The notes under the pieces were generated by a model. The model worked only from the letters and a program-made list of their open reading frames with translations. It was not told where the DNA came from and did no database searches. From positions 1 to 58,922 of the forward strand of contig VXMJ01000014.1 in assembly GCA_009841145.1 (NCBI GenBank): DNA of 58,922 nt, written 5' to 3'. Positions 1 through 7,906 of the stretch are shown here, piece after piece; the first letter of the stretch is position 1, and each line of letters starts with the position of its first letter. Source of the DNA: Caldilineaceae bacterium SB0661_bin_34 (GTDB taxonomy: Bacteria > Chloroflexota > Anaerolineae > Caldilineales > Caldilineaceae). The position numbers and the translations under genes are program-made.

Positions 1-633
1 GGAGAGGATGCCCCTGACCGCCCGCCACCAATATCAACGAGATTGAAACAGTGCCACGACCTGCCCAAGCTTGACGTTCTCATCAACAACGCCGCCATCG
101 CCACCAACCAAAGGACACTCACCGAGGACGGATTCGAAAGCACCTTCGGTATCAATCATCTGGCACCGTTCCTGCTTACAAACCTGTTGCTCGGCCTGCT
201 CCAGGACAGTGCCCCCGCGAGGATCGTCAACGTGAGTTCGGGTGCCCATACGAGTGGACACATCGACCTCGACGACCTGAACATGACCCGCAACTTCGAC
301 GGATGGGGCGCCTATTGCAACTCGAAGCTTGCCAATGCCTTGTTCACTTGCCAGCTGGCAAGCAAGTTGGATCCCAACCTTGTCACCGCCAATTTTCTGC
401 ATCCGGGAGTCATCGAAACCAAGCTGCTGCACGTGAACTTCAGCGGTGGGAGCCCGGTGGAATCGGGAGCCGAAACACCGGTCCACCTTGCGCTGGCTCC
501 CGAAGTTGCAAGGGTGACCGGTCGCTACTTCGTGAATCGACGACAGACCCCTGCATCATCGGCGGTTGACGATCGGCACCTGGCGGCGGAACTGTGGCGC
601 GTCAGTACCGAACTTACGGGTTTGGAGGCATAG
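1..633 (+). CDS. Short-chain dehydrogenase/reductase, 5'-truncated
   Basis: This is the C-terminal two thirds of a classical SDR, a cytosolic NAD(P)-dependent oxidoreductase. From about base 56 the frame reads LPKLDVLINNAA (the NNAG-type element), then SSGAHTSG (catalytic Ser region), YCNSK (the YxxxK pair) and LHPGVIETKL (the PG motif). The Rossmann TGxxxGIG motif and roughly 75 N-terminal residues are absent. The frame is open back to base 1 and a TTG at 43 could initiate, but bases 19-55 belong to a repeat that recurs at the far end of the window. The true 5' end is therefore either replaced by the repeat or lies on another contig. Stop TAG at 631-633. The substrate is unknown; the sequence is closest in style to retinol-dehydrogenase-like SDRs. 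I cannot tell a pseudogene from a contig-edge fragment. Confidence 0.8.
   Translation, partial: GEDAPDRPPPISTRLKQCHDLPKLDVLINNAAIATNQRTLTEDGFESTFGINHLAPFLLTNLLLGLLQDSAPARIVNVSSGAHTSGHIDLDDLNMTRNFDGWGAYCNSKLANALFTCQLASKLDPNLVTANFLHPGVIETKLLHVNFSGGSPVESGAETPVHLALAPEVARVTGRYFVNRRQTPASSAVDDRHLAAELWRVSTELTGLEA
19..55 (-). repeat. Copy 1 of 37-bp window-terminal repeat
   Basis: These 37 bases are the exact reverse complement of 58868-58904. The copy lies 18 bp from the start of the window, mirroring the other copy, which lies 18 bp from the end. The core on the minus strand reads ACTGTTTCAATCTCGTTGAT. Identity stops abruptly at both edges. The inner edge coincides with the point where SDR homology begins. 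Confidence 0.9.
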
Positions 634-1037
634 GGGAACTTCCGAACCCAAGCAACACGCGAAGTAGCCAGAGGGGCCGGTTGGGTTCACCCGATTCGAG
701 CCACCTACCTCGATGCGTCGGCCACCCGTTCAAAAAACCAACCCGGTGGAGCTCCAGCCCCTCCGGACTATCGGCGTGGTAAATACAGAGTCATGGATGC
801 CGACGAAAGCAGGCACTCGGATTCTCGCAGCCGTTCTGCTGACCAGGTACACCGACGCGGACTACAATTGGGCTCGTATCCCCGGCCGCAATTGCCGAGG
901 GTGCCTGAGGATACAAGCAACCCACAGGTTGCGCTGGTCCGTGCATCATGGTCACCCCAACAACACTGTGACCACCGCGCGTCCCAAGTGCCTCCTCGGC
1001 AAATCCCTGTCCAGACCATGAAGGATCAATCCCTCGC
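634..1037. other. Intergenic region upstream of the first HyuB operon
   Basis: About 400 bp without a convincing gene. Short open frames here show no recognisable motif. An AAGGA at 1021-1025 lies about 12 bases upstream of the ATG at 1038 and may serve as ribosome binding site. No clear promoter or terminator hairpin was found. Confidence 0.5.
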
Positions 1038-2753
1038 ATGACGTTCGACCCCATCACTCTGGAAATCCAGTGGCAGCGACTGGTCAACATCGTGGACGAG
1101 ATCGACAACGCGGTCATCCGCACATCGTTCTCAACCATCGTGGGCGAAAGCCACGACTTTGGGTGCGCCCTCATGGATGCAGAAGGTTCCGGCCTGGCCC
1201 AGGCACAGTGGAGTCCACCCCAGTTCTGCACGATGTTGCCCCGCACCACCAAGTCCATGCTGAAACGCTTTCCGCCAGACACGCTCAAGGACGGGGATGT
1301 ACTGGCAACCAACGATCCCTGGATTGGCAGCACCCACCTGCCGGACTACAACCTCGTTTCGCCCGTGTTTCACAAGGGCAGACTGGTGGCTTTCCTAGGC
1401 ACCGTCGCCCATGTCTCGGATGTCGGTGGGCACCTCGGGGACCTGGAAGCCCAGGACATGTTCATGGAAGGCACGCGGGTCATGCCCAACAAGTTCTACT
1501 CCGAGGGCAAGGTGGTTCCCGTCATCGAGGAGTTCATTTCCGCCAACTGCCGCGTACCCGATATGGTCCTGGGCGACTTGCACGCCATCGTCGGCACGCA
1601 CCGCATCGGCATTCAGCGCATCCGGGAGTTCCTGGACGACTACGGAATGACCGACATGGATGATCTGGCATCCGAGATCCTGAGCCGCAGCGAACGGGCG
1701 CTGCGGGCCTCCATCCGCGAACTTCCCGACGGTCGATCCCACTACTCGGTTACCGCGGACGGCTACCTGGAGCCGTTCACCCTGAACGTGGAGCTAACCA
1801 TCAAGGACGACGAAATCCATCTGGACTTTGAAGGCACATCACCACAACAGTGGCATTCGGCCATTAACGCCGCCTTCAACATCAGTTATGCAACAGCCGT
1901 CTATCCCATCAAGGCGATGCTGGCACCGTACATCTTCAACAACGACGGACTCATCAGGCCGGTGAAGATGACCGCGCCGGAAGGCTCCATCGTGAACTGC
2001 ACGTTTCCAGCCCCGGTGGCGGCCCGCGCCAAGGTCATCAAGCACATCCCGCCGCTGATTTTCGGTGCCATGGCCGAACTCATGCCCGAGTCCGTGATTG
2101 CCGCCGCTGGTGGAATCTTCCCGTTCCACATCGTGGGTCATGATGATCGGCATGGCCGACATGCCGTCCACGTATTGCCACACGGCGGTTTGGGCGCCAC
2201 CCACAACGCCGATGGCCTGCTGCCCAGGGCCTATCCCCACAACAGCACCGTGACCCCCACGGAAATGTTCGAAATTCAGTGCCCGGTCCTGATGACGCAC
2301 AAACGCCTGATTCCGGACTCGGGCGGCCCGGGAACCCACAGGGGCGGACTGGGGCAGGAAATCGGGTTGCGCGCCCTGACGGAACAGGGAACCACACTGA
2401 CCATCCGCCCCGACCTCATGAAATACCCTGCGGAGGGTCTGCGCGGCGGACACCGCGGCACCCCCGGCGACGTGATCATGAATGGTGAACGAATGGAGCG
2501 ATTCGTACCGTACCAGTTCAAGTCGGGGGACGAGGTAGTGTTGCGCGTACCGGGCGGGGGCGGACACGGACCGCCGAACGAACGAACACGCGAGGACGTG
2601 TTGGAGGATGTTTCATTGGGTCTGGTTTCCCCGGCACAAGCGTCGGAGGCTTACGGTGTCCAGGTCGAGGGATCGCAGGAAGACCTGGAGGCACAAAGCA
2701 TGAAACAGGCGATCGCACAGGTACGGGCCAGTTCCCATGGGGATCATTCGTGA
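1038..2753 (+). CDS. hyuB: Hydantoinase B/oxoprolinase family protein (HyuB), orphan copy
   Basis: This is the beta-type subunit of the HyuA/HyuB superfamily (N-methylhydantoinase, 5-oxoprolinase, acetone/acetophenone carboxylases), whose members act on cyclic amides or ketones together with an ATP-hydrolysing HyuA partner. The 571 residues are normal length. The family start DPITLEIQWQRL leads into FSTIVGESHDF, NDPWIGSTHLPD and HVSDVGGHLGD; the His/Asp cluster matches the metal-site region of the family. GGPGTHRGGLG and the C-terminal GGGGHGPP are also present. It is the most divergent of the three HyuB proteins here, and no hyuA lies beside it. It heads a tight operon: its TGA overlaps the GTG of the next gene by 4 bp. 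The substrate is unknown. Confidence 0.92.
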   Translation: MTFDPITLEIQWQRLVNIVDEIDNAVIRTSFSTIVGESHDFGCALMDAEGSGLAQAQWSPPQFCTMLPRTTKSMLKRFPPDTLKDGDVLATNDPWIGSTHLPDYNLVSPVFHKGRLVAFLGTVAHVSDVGGHLGDLEAQDMFMEGTRVMPNKFYSEGKVVPVIEEFISANCRVPDMVLGDLHAIVGTHRIGIQRIREFLDDYGMTDMDDLASEILSRSERALRASIRELPDGRSHYSVTADGYLEPFTLNVELTIKDDEIHLDFEGTSPQQWHSAINAAFNISYATAVYPIKAMLAPYIFNNDGLIRPVKMTAPEGSIVNCTFPAPVAARAKVIKHIPPLIFGAMAELMPESVIAAAGGIFPFHIVGHDDRHGRHAVHVLPHGGLGATHNADGLLPRAYPHNSTVTPTEMFEIQCPVLMTHKRLIPDSGGPGTHRGGLGQEIGLRALTEQGTTLTIRPDLMKYPAEGLRGGHRGTPGDVIMNGERMERFVPYQFKSGDEVVLRVPGGGGHGPPNERTREDVLEDVSLGLVSPAQASEAYGVQVEGSQEDLEAQSMKQAIAQVRASSHGDHS

Positions 2754-4153
2754 CCGCAGATCTGGCCATCACCGGGGGAAGGATCCTCAACCCCTCGTAC
2801 GAAACAACCTTTGCGTCCCGGCCCGGTACCGTGACCGTGGAAGGGGGAAGGATCACCGGGATTTTGGACCCGACCGAAAAGCCATCGGCCAGGGAGATCA
2901 TTGACGCAGCCGGCATGCTGGTCCTGCCGGGCGGCATCGATCCGCACCTCCACTGCCGCGCTCCTTCGTTTCCGGAGCGCGGCGACTTCGCCACCGAGTC
3001 CCGGGCGGCGGCGGCAGGAGGAGTCACCACCATCTTTGAGATGCCAATCTCAAAACCCGGTGTGGCCACCGCGCAGGCATTGGAGGACCGCGGCTCCCTG
3101 GTCATACGGGATGCCCATGTAAACATTGCGCTGTACGGTGCACCGGGCCTCTTGGAGAAGGGCGAAGTGGACGGAATGGCAGAGGCCGGCGCCATTGCTT
3201 TCAAGTTGTTCATGACCGAGGCCCCTCCCGGTCGCGAAAACGAGTTTGAAGGTCTCATCGCACCCGACCTGGCCACCATTGGCGCCGCCCTTGAACTCAC
3301 CCGTGCAACCGGCCTGAGATGCGCAATCCATTGTGAAGACCAGAGCCTCATTGACTGGTACACCCGTCAGGCGCGCGGCCGGTCGGTAGAGGACTGGAAG
3401 CGTCACTTGATGTCCAGACCGGCCGTGGTGGAGACCGCAGCGGTTGCCGGAGTGCTGCAGTTGGCCCGGTCGTTGGAAGCGCCGGTTCACATCGTGCACG
3501 CCAGTGCCGAGGCGAGCGTGGACCTGATCCGGTTGGCCAAACATGCAGGCGCACTAGTCACCGCTGAAACCTGTCCACACTACTTGCTGTTCACGAATGC
3601 CGAACTCGAACGGGTTGGTCCCTACGGCAAGATCAATCCCCCCGTGCGTGAAAGAGGCGACCAGGATGCGCTTTGGCAGGGACTGCATGACGGAGTACTT
3701 GACTTTGTCGCCACCGATCACGCCCCTTTCACGGCCGCCGAAAAGGAAGCCGCCTGGGGCAACATCATTGACGCCCCGCCAGGACATCCGGGGGTTGAAG
3801 CCCTGGTTCCACTGCTCTTGACATGGGGACTGAGAGGCACATTCACCCTTGAAAGGTCGGTGGAACTGCTGGCCTCCAACGCCGCCCGCAGCTTCGGCCT
3901 CTACCCGCGCAAAGGTGTCCTGCGCCCGGGAGCGGACGCGGACATCTGCGTGTTCGATCCGCGCCGGGAAGCAGTGCTAAACGGCAATGCTTGGCTCACG
4001 AAGGCCGCCGAGGCCAGCCGGTTGTATCAGGACATGCCCGTCGGCGGATCGGTTCATGCCACCGTGGTGGGCGGCCGGGTGGTCTACCGCGAAGGTTGCA
4101 TCATTGGCCAACCGGGTTGTGGTGCCTGGTTGCGCCCCGGCCACTTCGACTGA
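2750..4153 (+). CDS. Cyclic amidohydrolase (dihydroorotase/hydantoinase/allantoinase type)
   Basis: A 467-residue metal-dependent amidohydrolase that would hydrolyse a cyclic amide (dihydropyrimidine, hydantoin, allantoin or dihydroorotate class). All expected binuclear-site ligands are visible: DPHLH (His66, His68), the carbamylated-Lys candidate in FKLFM (Lys152), AIHCED (His194), VHIVHAS (His247/His250) and ATDHAPF (Asp323). TAETCPHYLL is the family signature. Translation starts at a GTG that overlaps the HyuB stop (GTGA), so the two are translationally coupled. Pairing a hydrolytic ring-opening enzyme with a HyuB subunit but no HyuA is unusual. The exact substrate cannot be assigned; allantoinase or dihydropyrimidinase is as likely as dihydroorotase. 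Confidence 0.9.
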   Translation: MTADLAITGGRILNPSYETTFASRPGTVTVEGGRITGILDPTEKPSAREIIDAAGMLVLPGGIDPHLHCRAPSFPERGDFATESRAAAAGGVTTIFEMPISKPGVATAQALEDRGSLVIRDAHVNIALYGAPGLLEKGEVDGMAEAGAIAFKLFMTEAPPGRENEFEGLIAPDLATIGAALELTRATGLRCAIHCEDQSLIDWYTRQARGRSVEDWKRHLMSRPAVVETAAVAGVLQLARSLEAPVHIVHASAEASVDLIRLAKHAGALVTAETCPHYLLFTNAELERVGPYGKINPPVRERGDQDALWQGLHDGVLDFVATDHAPFTAAEKEAAWGNIIDAPPGHPGVEALVPLLLTWGLRGTFTLERSVELLASNAARSFGLYPRKGVLRPGADADICVFDPRREAVLNGNAWLTKAAEASRLYQDMPVGGSVHATVVGGRVVYREGCIIGQPGCGAWLRPGHFD

Positions 4154-4164
4154 GCAAGGTATCC

Positions 4165-5259
4165 GTGTCCCTCACCTGTAGCCTGGTCGGTTGCGGGGTC
4201 CGCGGTTCATATTGGGCCGGGATCCTTGCCGAACATCCGGGCGTGTCCCTGGAGGCCTTGGTGGACCCCGACATCGGGAAGGCGCAGGCATTGGCCGCCA
4301 GCCTGGAAATCCCGGCGGCTTGTCACTCTTCGCTCAAGCCCGAGTCGAGTCCATGCGACTTTGTGGTGCTGGCCACCCCTCCCGAACTACACCATGGCCA
4401 AGTTCAGGCATGCCTTGCGCGAGGCATGCACATCATCTGCGAAAAACCCTTGGTCGAGGAGTTGGCACAGGCGATTGAACTGGTGCGCCTTGCGCAGGAA
4501 ACGGACCGCCAACTCATGGTCGGCATGAACTTCCGCTACCTGGCCGCCAGCCAGCACCTCCGGCAGACGGTACAGGAACAACGATTGGGACAGCTTGCCT
4601 TCGGCAGGTTCAACTACACACGCAACCGGGATGGACGCCGCGGGGATCTGAACTCCTATCCCCTGACCATGCGGCATCCCATGCTGCTGGAACAGTCCGT
4701 GCATCATCTGGATCTCATCCGTTACTGCTACGCCCAGGAGGTCGTACGGGTCTGCGCAGACATGTGGAATCCCCCGGGCAGTGTCTATCGGCATGACAGC
4801 TGCGTGTCGGTCCTGATGGAGATGGCAGACGGCACACGCGTCAACTATCTGGGTACCTGGACGGCTGGTTGGAACGGCATGGAGTTCGCCTGGCGCACCG
4901 ACTTCGAAGGCGGCATGGTCCTGCAGCGCAACCAGTTTGCCGATGTCGTGGAGTGCCGGCTCGAGCCCGAACTGGGACTGACCGGTCTCCGCTTCAAGGA
5001 TGGGGAACAAGCTGAGGAACTTCATTCAGTGCCGCTGAAATCCCAACGGCCGTTCGTGGACGATGCCAAAGGACTCCTCGACGAGTTTGTTTCCTGTGTA
5101 AACCAGGGGCTGTCCGTCCGGACATCGGCACACGACCATCTTGGAACACTGGCATTGCTCGAAGCTTGCATGCAGTCGAATGCAGCAGGCACGTGGATTG
5201 ACCTCGCGCACGTGTTTGCCGACCACGGCGCGGCCAATCTCTGGCCCACTCCGCATTAA
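4165..5259 (+). CDS. Gfo/Idh/MocA family oxidoreductase
   Basis: A 364-residue NAD(P)-dependent oxidoreductase of the glucose-fructose oxidoreductase/inositol dehydrogenase type. The N-terminal Rossmann motif is SLVGCGVRGSYW. CEKPLVEE supplies the conserved EKP lysine. EQSVHHLDLIRY carries the HxxD active-site pair near residue 190. I chose GTG 4165 because GCAAGG lies just upstream at 4154-4159 and the Rossmann strand begins right after it. The frame stays open further upstream, but that part overlaps the amidohydrolase gene. The gap to the upstream stop is only 11 bp, so this is the third gene of the operon. Substrates of this family are usually sugars, cyclitols or amino-sugar derivatives; none can be picked here. 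Confidence 0.9.
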   Translation: MSLTCSLVGCGVRGSYWAGILAEHPGVSLEALVDPDIGKAQALAASLEIPAACHSSLKPESSPCDFVVLATPPELHHGQVQACLARGMHIICEKPLVEELAQAIELVRLAQETDRQLMVGMNFRYLAASQHLRQTVQEQRLGQLAFGRFNYTRNRDGRRGDLNSYPLTMRHPMLLEQSVHHLDLIRYCYAQEVVRVCADMWNPPGSVYRHDSCVSVLMEMADGTRVNYLGTWTAGWNGMEFAWRTDFEGGMVLQRNQFADVVECRLEPELGLTGLRFKDGEQAEELHSVPLKSQRPFVDDAKGLLDEFVSCVNQGLSVRTSAHDHLGTLALLEACMQSNAAGTWIDLAHVFADHGAANLWPTPH

Positions 5260-5293
5260 CACGCCTCTTCAAATCACCATGGGGAATGAACAC

Positions 5294-6454
5294 ATGACCA
5301 CCATTCCGGATCTCTCCGAACGCGACAGGCGCCTAACCCGAATTCGGTCCGCCATGGCAGAAGCAAACCTTGACGGACTCTTTGTCGCCGGCAAGGGACA
5401 CTGGTGGACCGGAAGGGGATACTTCCGCTATCTCACCGACTTTCACATCTGGGGACACGACGGACTGATATTCATCCCGCGCCAAGAGGAACCATTCCTG
5501 GCCTTCAGTTCATATGCGGTGGCCGAACGCATTGCCGCCAGGGGATGGATCACGGACGTGCGCGGCGACGTGTACATCGCTCCCCGCATGGCCGCCGAAT
5601 GCGTTGCACGCGGTTACGGCAAGGCGCGCATCGGAGTGGCGGGCCACCAGTTCATCCTGGGAGCCGGGACCATGGAGCTGCTGGCCTCCGGGATGCCGGA
5701 CGCGGAGTTCGTGATTGCGGACGACCTACTGAACCGGGTACGGTCCGTCAAGAGCGAATTGGAGATACGCCAGGAATTCGAGCTCTGGGACTTGGCCAAA
5801 TCCGCCATGGAACGCTTTGTCGAGGTGCTGCAACCCGGTGCAACCCAAAGGGAATTGGCGGCCGAGGCCAGCCGCGTGGCGCTGGCAGGTGGTGCACGCG
5901 ACATCCTGGTTTTTGTTGGGGAACGGCCCGGTGAGCATGAACCGCCCCAGGACACGCCGCTCCGATGCGACGACATCGTGCGGTATCACATGGAAATCCT
6001 GGGCCCCAGCGGGCACTGGTGCGAACTGACCGTGAACTGTGCGTACCGGGATCCGACAGACCAGGAGCTGAAACTCATGGACAGTGAACTCCTGGCCTTC
6101 GACCGCATCCGCGCCGCCGCCCGACCGGGAGCACACCTGAGCGAAATGGCCGGCATCTTCGAACAAACCATGCAGGAACAAGGTTGGGAATTGGGTGCCA
6201 CCACCACGGCCTTCGACTTCCATGGCCAGGGTATGGATACGATCGAGTACCCTTGGTTCTCGGCGGCCCCGGGCTGGGGCAAGAGCCAGGACTGGCCGCT
6301 TGAGGCAGGCATGGTGTTTTCCTACCACCCCAAGCGCAACATCGTGAATGGTCCCGCCTGGAGCACGGGCATCAATGAAGACATCCGCATTACACCCACC
6401 GGTGCCGAAACCTTCAGCGGCGATTGGAGTCACCGCTGGCGAAGGATGGGATGA
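5294..6454 (+). CDS. M24-family 'pita-bread' protein with altered metal ligands
   Basis: A 386-residue creatinase/aminopeptidase-P-like protein: N-terminal creatinase domain (about residues 1-150) and C-terminal pita-bread fold. Canonical M24 peptidases bind two metals through Asp, Asp, His, Glu, Glu. Here the first two aspartates are not found in the region MEILGPSGHWCELTVN, and the usual ftiEP motif reads FSYHPKR, so a Glu is replaced by His. The His of FDFHGQG and the last acidic residue (NEDIRITPTG) remain. A normal prolidase activity is therefore doubtful; a metal-free or repurposed lyase or hydrolase role is possible, as for creatinase. ATG 5294 has GGGG 8-10 bases upstream; ATG 5279 is an in-frame alternative. 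It is the fourth gene of the operon. Confidence 0.85.
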   Translation: MTTIPDLSERDRRLTRIRSAMAEANLDGLFVAGKGHWWTGRGYFRYLTDFHIWGHDGLIFIPRQEEPFLAFSSYAVAERIAARGWITDVRGDVYIAPRMAAECVARGYGKARIGVAGHQFILGAGTMELLASGMPDAEFVIADDLLNRVRSVKSELEIRQEFELWDLAKSAMERFVEVLQPGATQRELAAEASRVALAGGARDILVFVGERPGEHEPPQDTPLRCDDIVRYHMEILGPSGHWCELTVNCAYRDPTDQELKLMDSELLAFDRIRAAARPGAHLSEMAGIFEQTMQEQGWELGATTTAFDFHGQGMDTIEYPWFSAAPGWGKSQDWPLEAGMVFSYHPKRNIVNGPAWSTGINEDIRITPTGAETFSGDWSHRWRRMG

Positions 6455-7464
6455 CAGACATGACCCTCAAGGTAGCCATTCTGGGCGCCGGACAGGCGGG
6501 AGCCCGGCATATCACCGGGTTTCTCGCCGTTGAACACGCTCAGATCACGGCGGTGGCCGACACGGACGCGGACTTGGCCCGCCGCGAAGCCGACCGGTCC
6601 GGTGCCACACCGTTTCAGGATTGGCGAACGGCATTGGATGCAGCATCGGAGCTTGATGCCGTGGTGGTGGCCTTGCCGCACCACCTACACGCGGAGGCCG
6701 CATGCATGGCAGCGGAGCGCGGTCTCCATGTCCTGATGGAAAAGCCCATGGGCTCCTCACTGGCGGAAGGGCGACGCATCGAAGAGGCCTGCCGGACTGC
6801 GGGCGTGGTCCTGATGATCTGCTTCGTACACCGTTTCCGCGACGAAGCAATCCAGGCCAAGGCGTGGATCGAGGCCGGACACATTGGGGTACCGGTCAAC
6901 TGTATGGAAACCATCGCGTCGCCACGCGGATCCCATCTGGGGTCCTGGATCAATTCGCCAGACCTCTCAGGGGGCGGTGTTCTGCTGTACACGGGGGTTC
7001 ATGCCATGGACCGCCTGCTTTGGCTTGTGGATGCGCCCCTGCGCGATGTGCACGCCTCGACCCGAACCTTGACCGCAGGCTCTCGGGTTGAAGAAGCCGT
7101 CACCGCTCTCCTGACATTCGACAACGGTGCGATGGCGACGCTCAACGTCACCGGTCCGACCTATCCCGCGGGCGGAACCTCATGGCGCAGCGAAATCTAC
7201 GGGACGGAGGGGGTCATCCGTATTCGGGCTCGCCAATCGGTGGAGATCGCAGGCAACAGCTTGGCTCAACGCATCGAAGTCGACGACACGTCAACCAGGG
7301 ATGGAGAAAACTACAACTTCAAGCGCCAGGCTGAAAGGTTTGTCCAGGCTGTTAGAGATGGAGAGGTGTCACCCATCCCCGGTCGAACCGGCCTCGCAGT
7401 CCTCGAGGCATGCCAGAGGATTTATGATCGCGGAATTCACGGCCCCCAATTTGCCTTGCGATAG
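6451..7464 (+). CDS. Gfo/Idh/MocA family oxidoreductase
   Basis: The second Gfo/Idh dehydrogenase of the operon, 337 residues. Motifs: AILGAGQAGARH (nucleotide binding), MEKPMGSS (EKP lysine) and TGVHAMDRLL (HxxD pair). The ATG at 6451 overlaps the stop of the M24 gene (ATGA), with GAAGGATGGG upstream as ribosome binding site, so translation is coupled. Two Gfo/Idh enzymes in one operon often act as an oxidation/reduction pair on successive intermediates; that is a family observation, not shown here. This is the last gene of the operon. A weak inverted repeat at 7494-7527 (GATGATC/GATCATC) follows. Confidence 0.9.
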   Translation: MTDMTLKVAILGAGQAGARHITGFLAVEHAQITAVADTDADLARREADRSGATPFQDWRTALDAASELDAVVVALPHHLHAEAACMAAERGLHVLMEKPMGSSLAEGRRIEEACRTAGVVLMICFVHRFRDEAIQAKAWIEAGHIGVPVNCMETIASPRGSHLGSWINSPDLSGGGVLLYTGVHAMDRLLWLVDAPLRDVHASTRTLTAGSRVEEAVTALLTFDNGAMATLNVTGPTYPAGGTSWRSEIYGTEGVIRIRARQSVEIAGNSLAQRIEVDDTSTRDGENYNFKRQAERFVQAVRDGEVSPIPGRTGLAVLEACQRIYDRGIHGPQFALR

Positions 7465-7906
7465 GGCAATTGCTTCCGGCCGCGGCGTTCACTGATGATC
7501 GTGAGGCAGTCAGGATTTGAGATCATCTAGGAGCCCGGCAACTCCCAATTGCACCAAGTTCACGTGACTGTCCTGCAACCGTGCTGAGGGACAGGCATTG
7601 TTGGCCCTCGACAGAGGATCCGTGGGCAAGAGACCTGGTCCCGGATCGCCGCGGTCAGGAGAGGCAGCTTGCGCGTGGCGGCGGGCTCCCCTGCCTGAGT
7701 TTGCCCTGTCGACACAACCGCATGCAATCGGCGCGCATGGTGGAATTGTGGCGGATAGCAGTCACCGTGGCCAGGTACCGCATCGTGTGCATGGAAACGC
7801 GACCGTCTCAAACGCGGAGCAAGCCCCGGTATTGGCCGCTGCCCCGATTCAGCGGAAACAGGCAGATTAAAATGGTGGGTGTAATACAGGCAAGGAGGGC
7901 GCCCCC
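7465..7906. other. Intergenic region upstream of the Uma2 gene
   Basis: About 440 bp with no gene I can support. A 7-bp inverted repeat (GATGATC at 7494-7500, GATCATC at 7521-7527, 20-base loop) lies 30 bp after the operon end and could act in termination, without a T-tract. An AT-richer patch with TAAAAT lies about 40 bp before the Uma2 ATG and may be part of a promoter. Confidence 0.4.

Noticed and set aside
634-1037. Small open frames before the first hyuB
   Set aside because: No ribosome binding site, motif or plausible composition; several overlapping frames are equally open.
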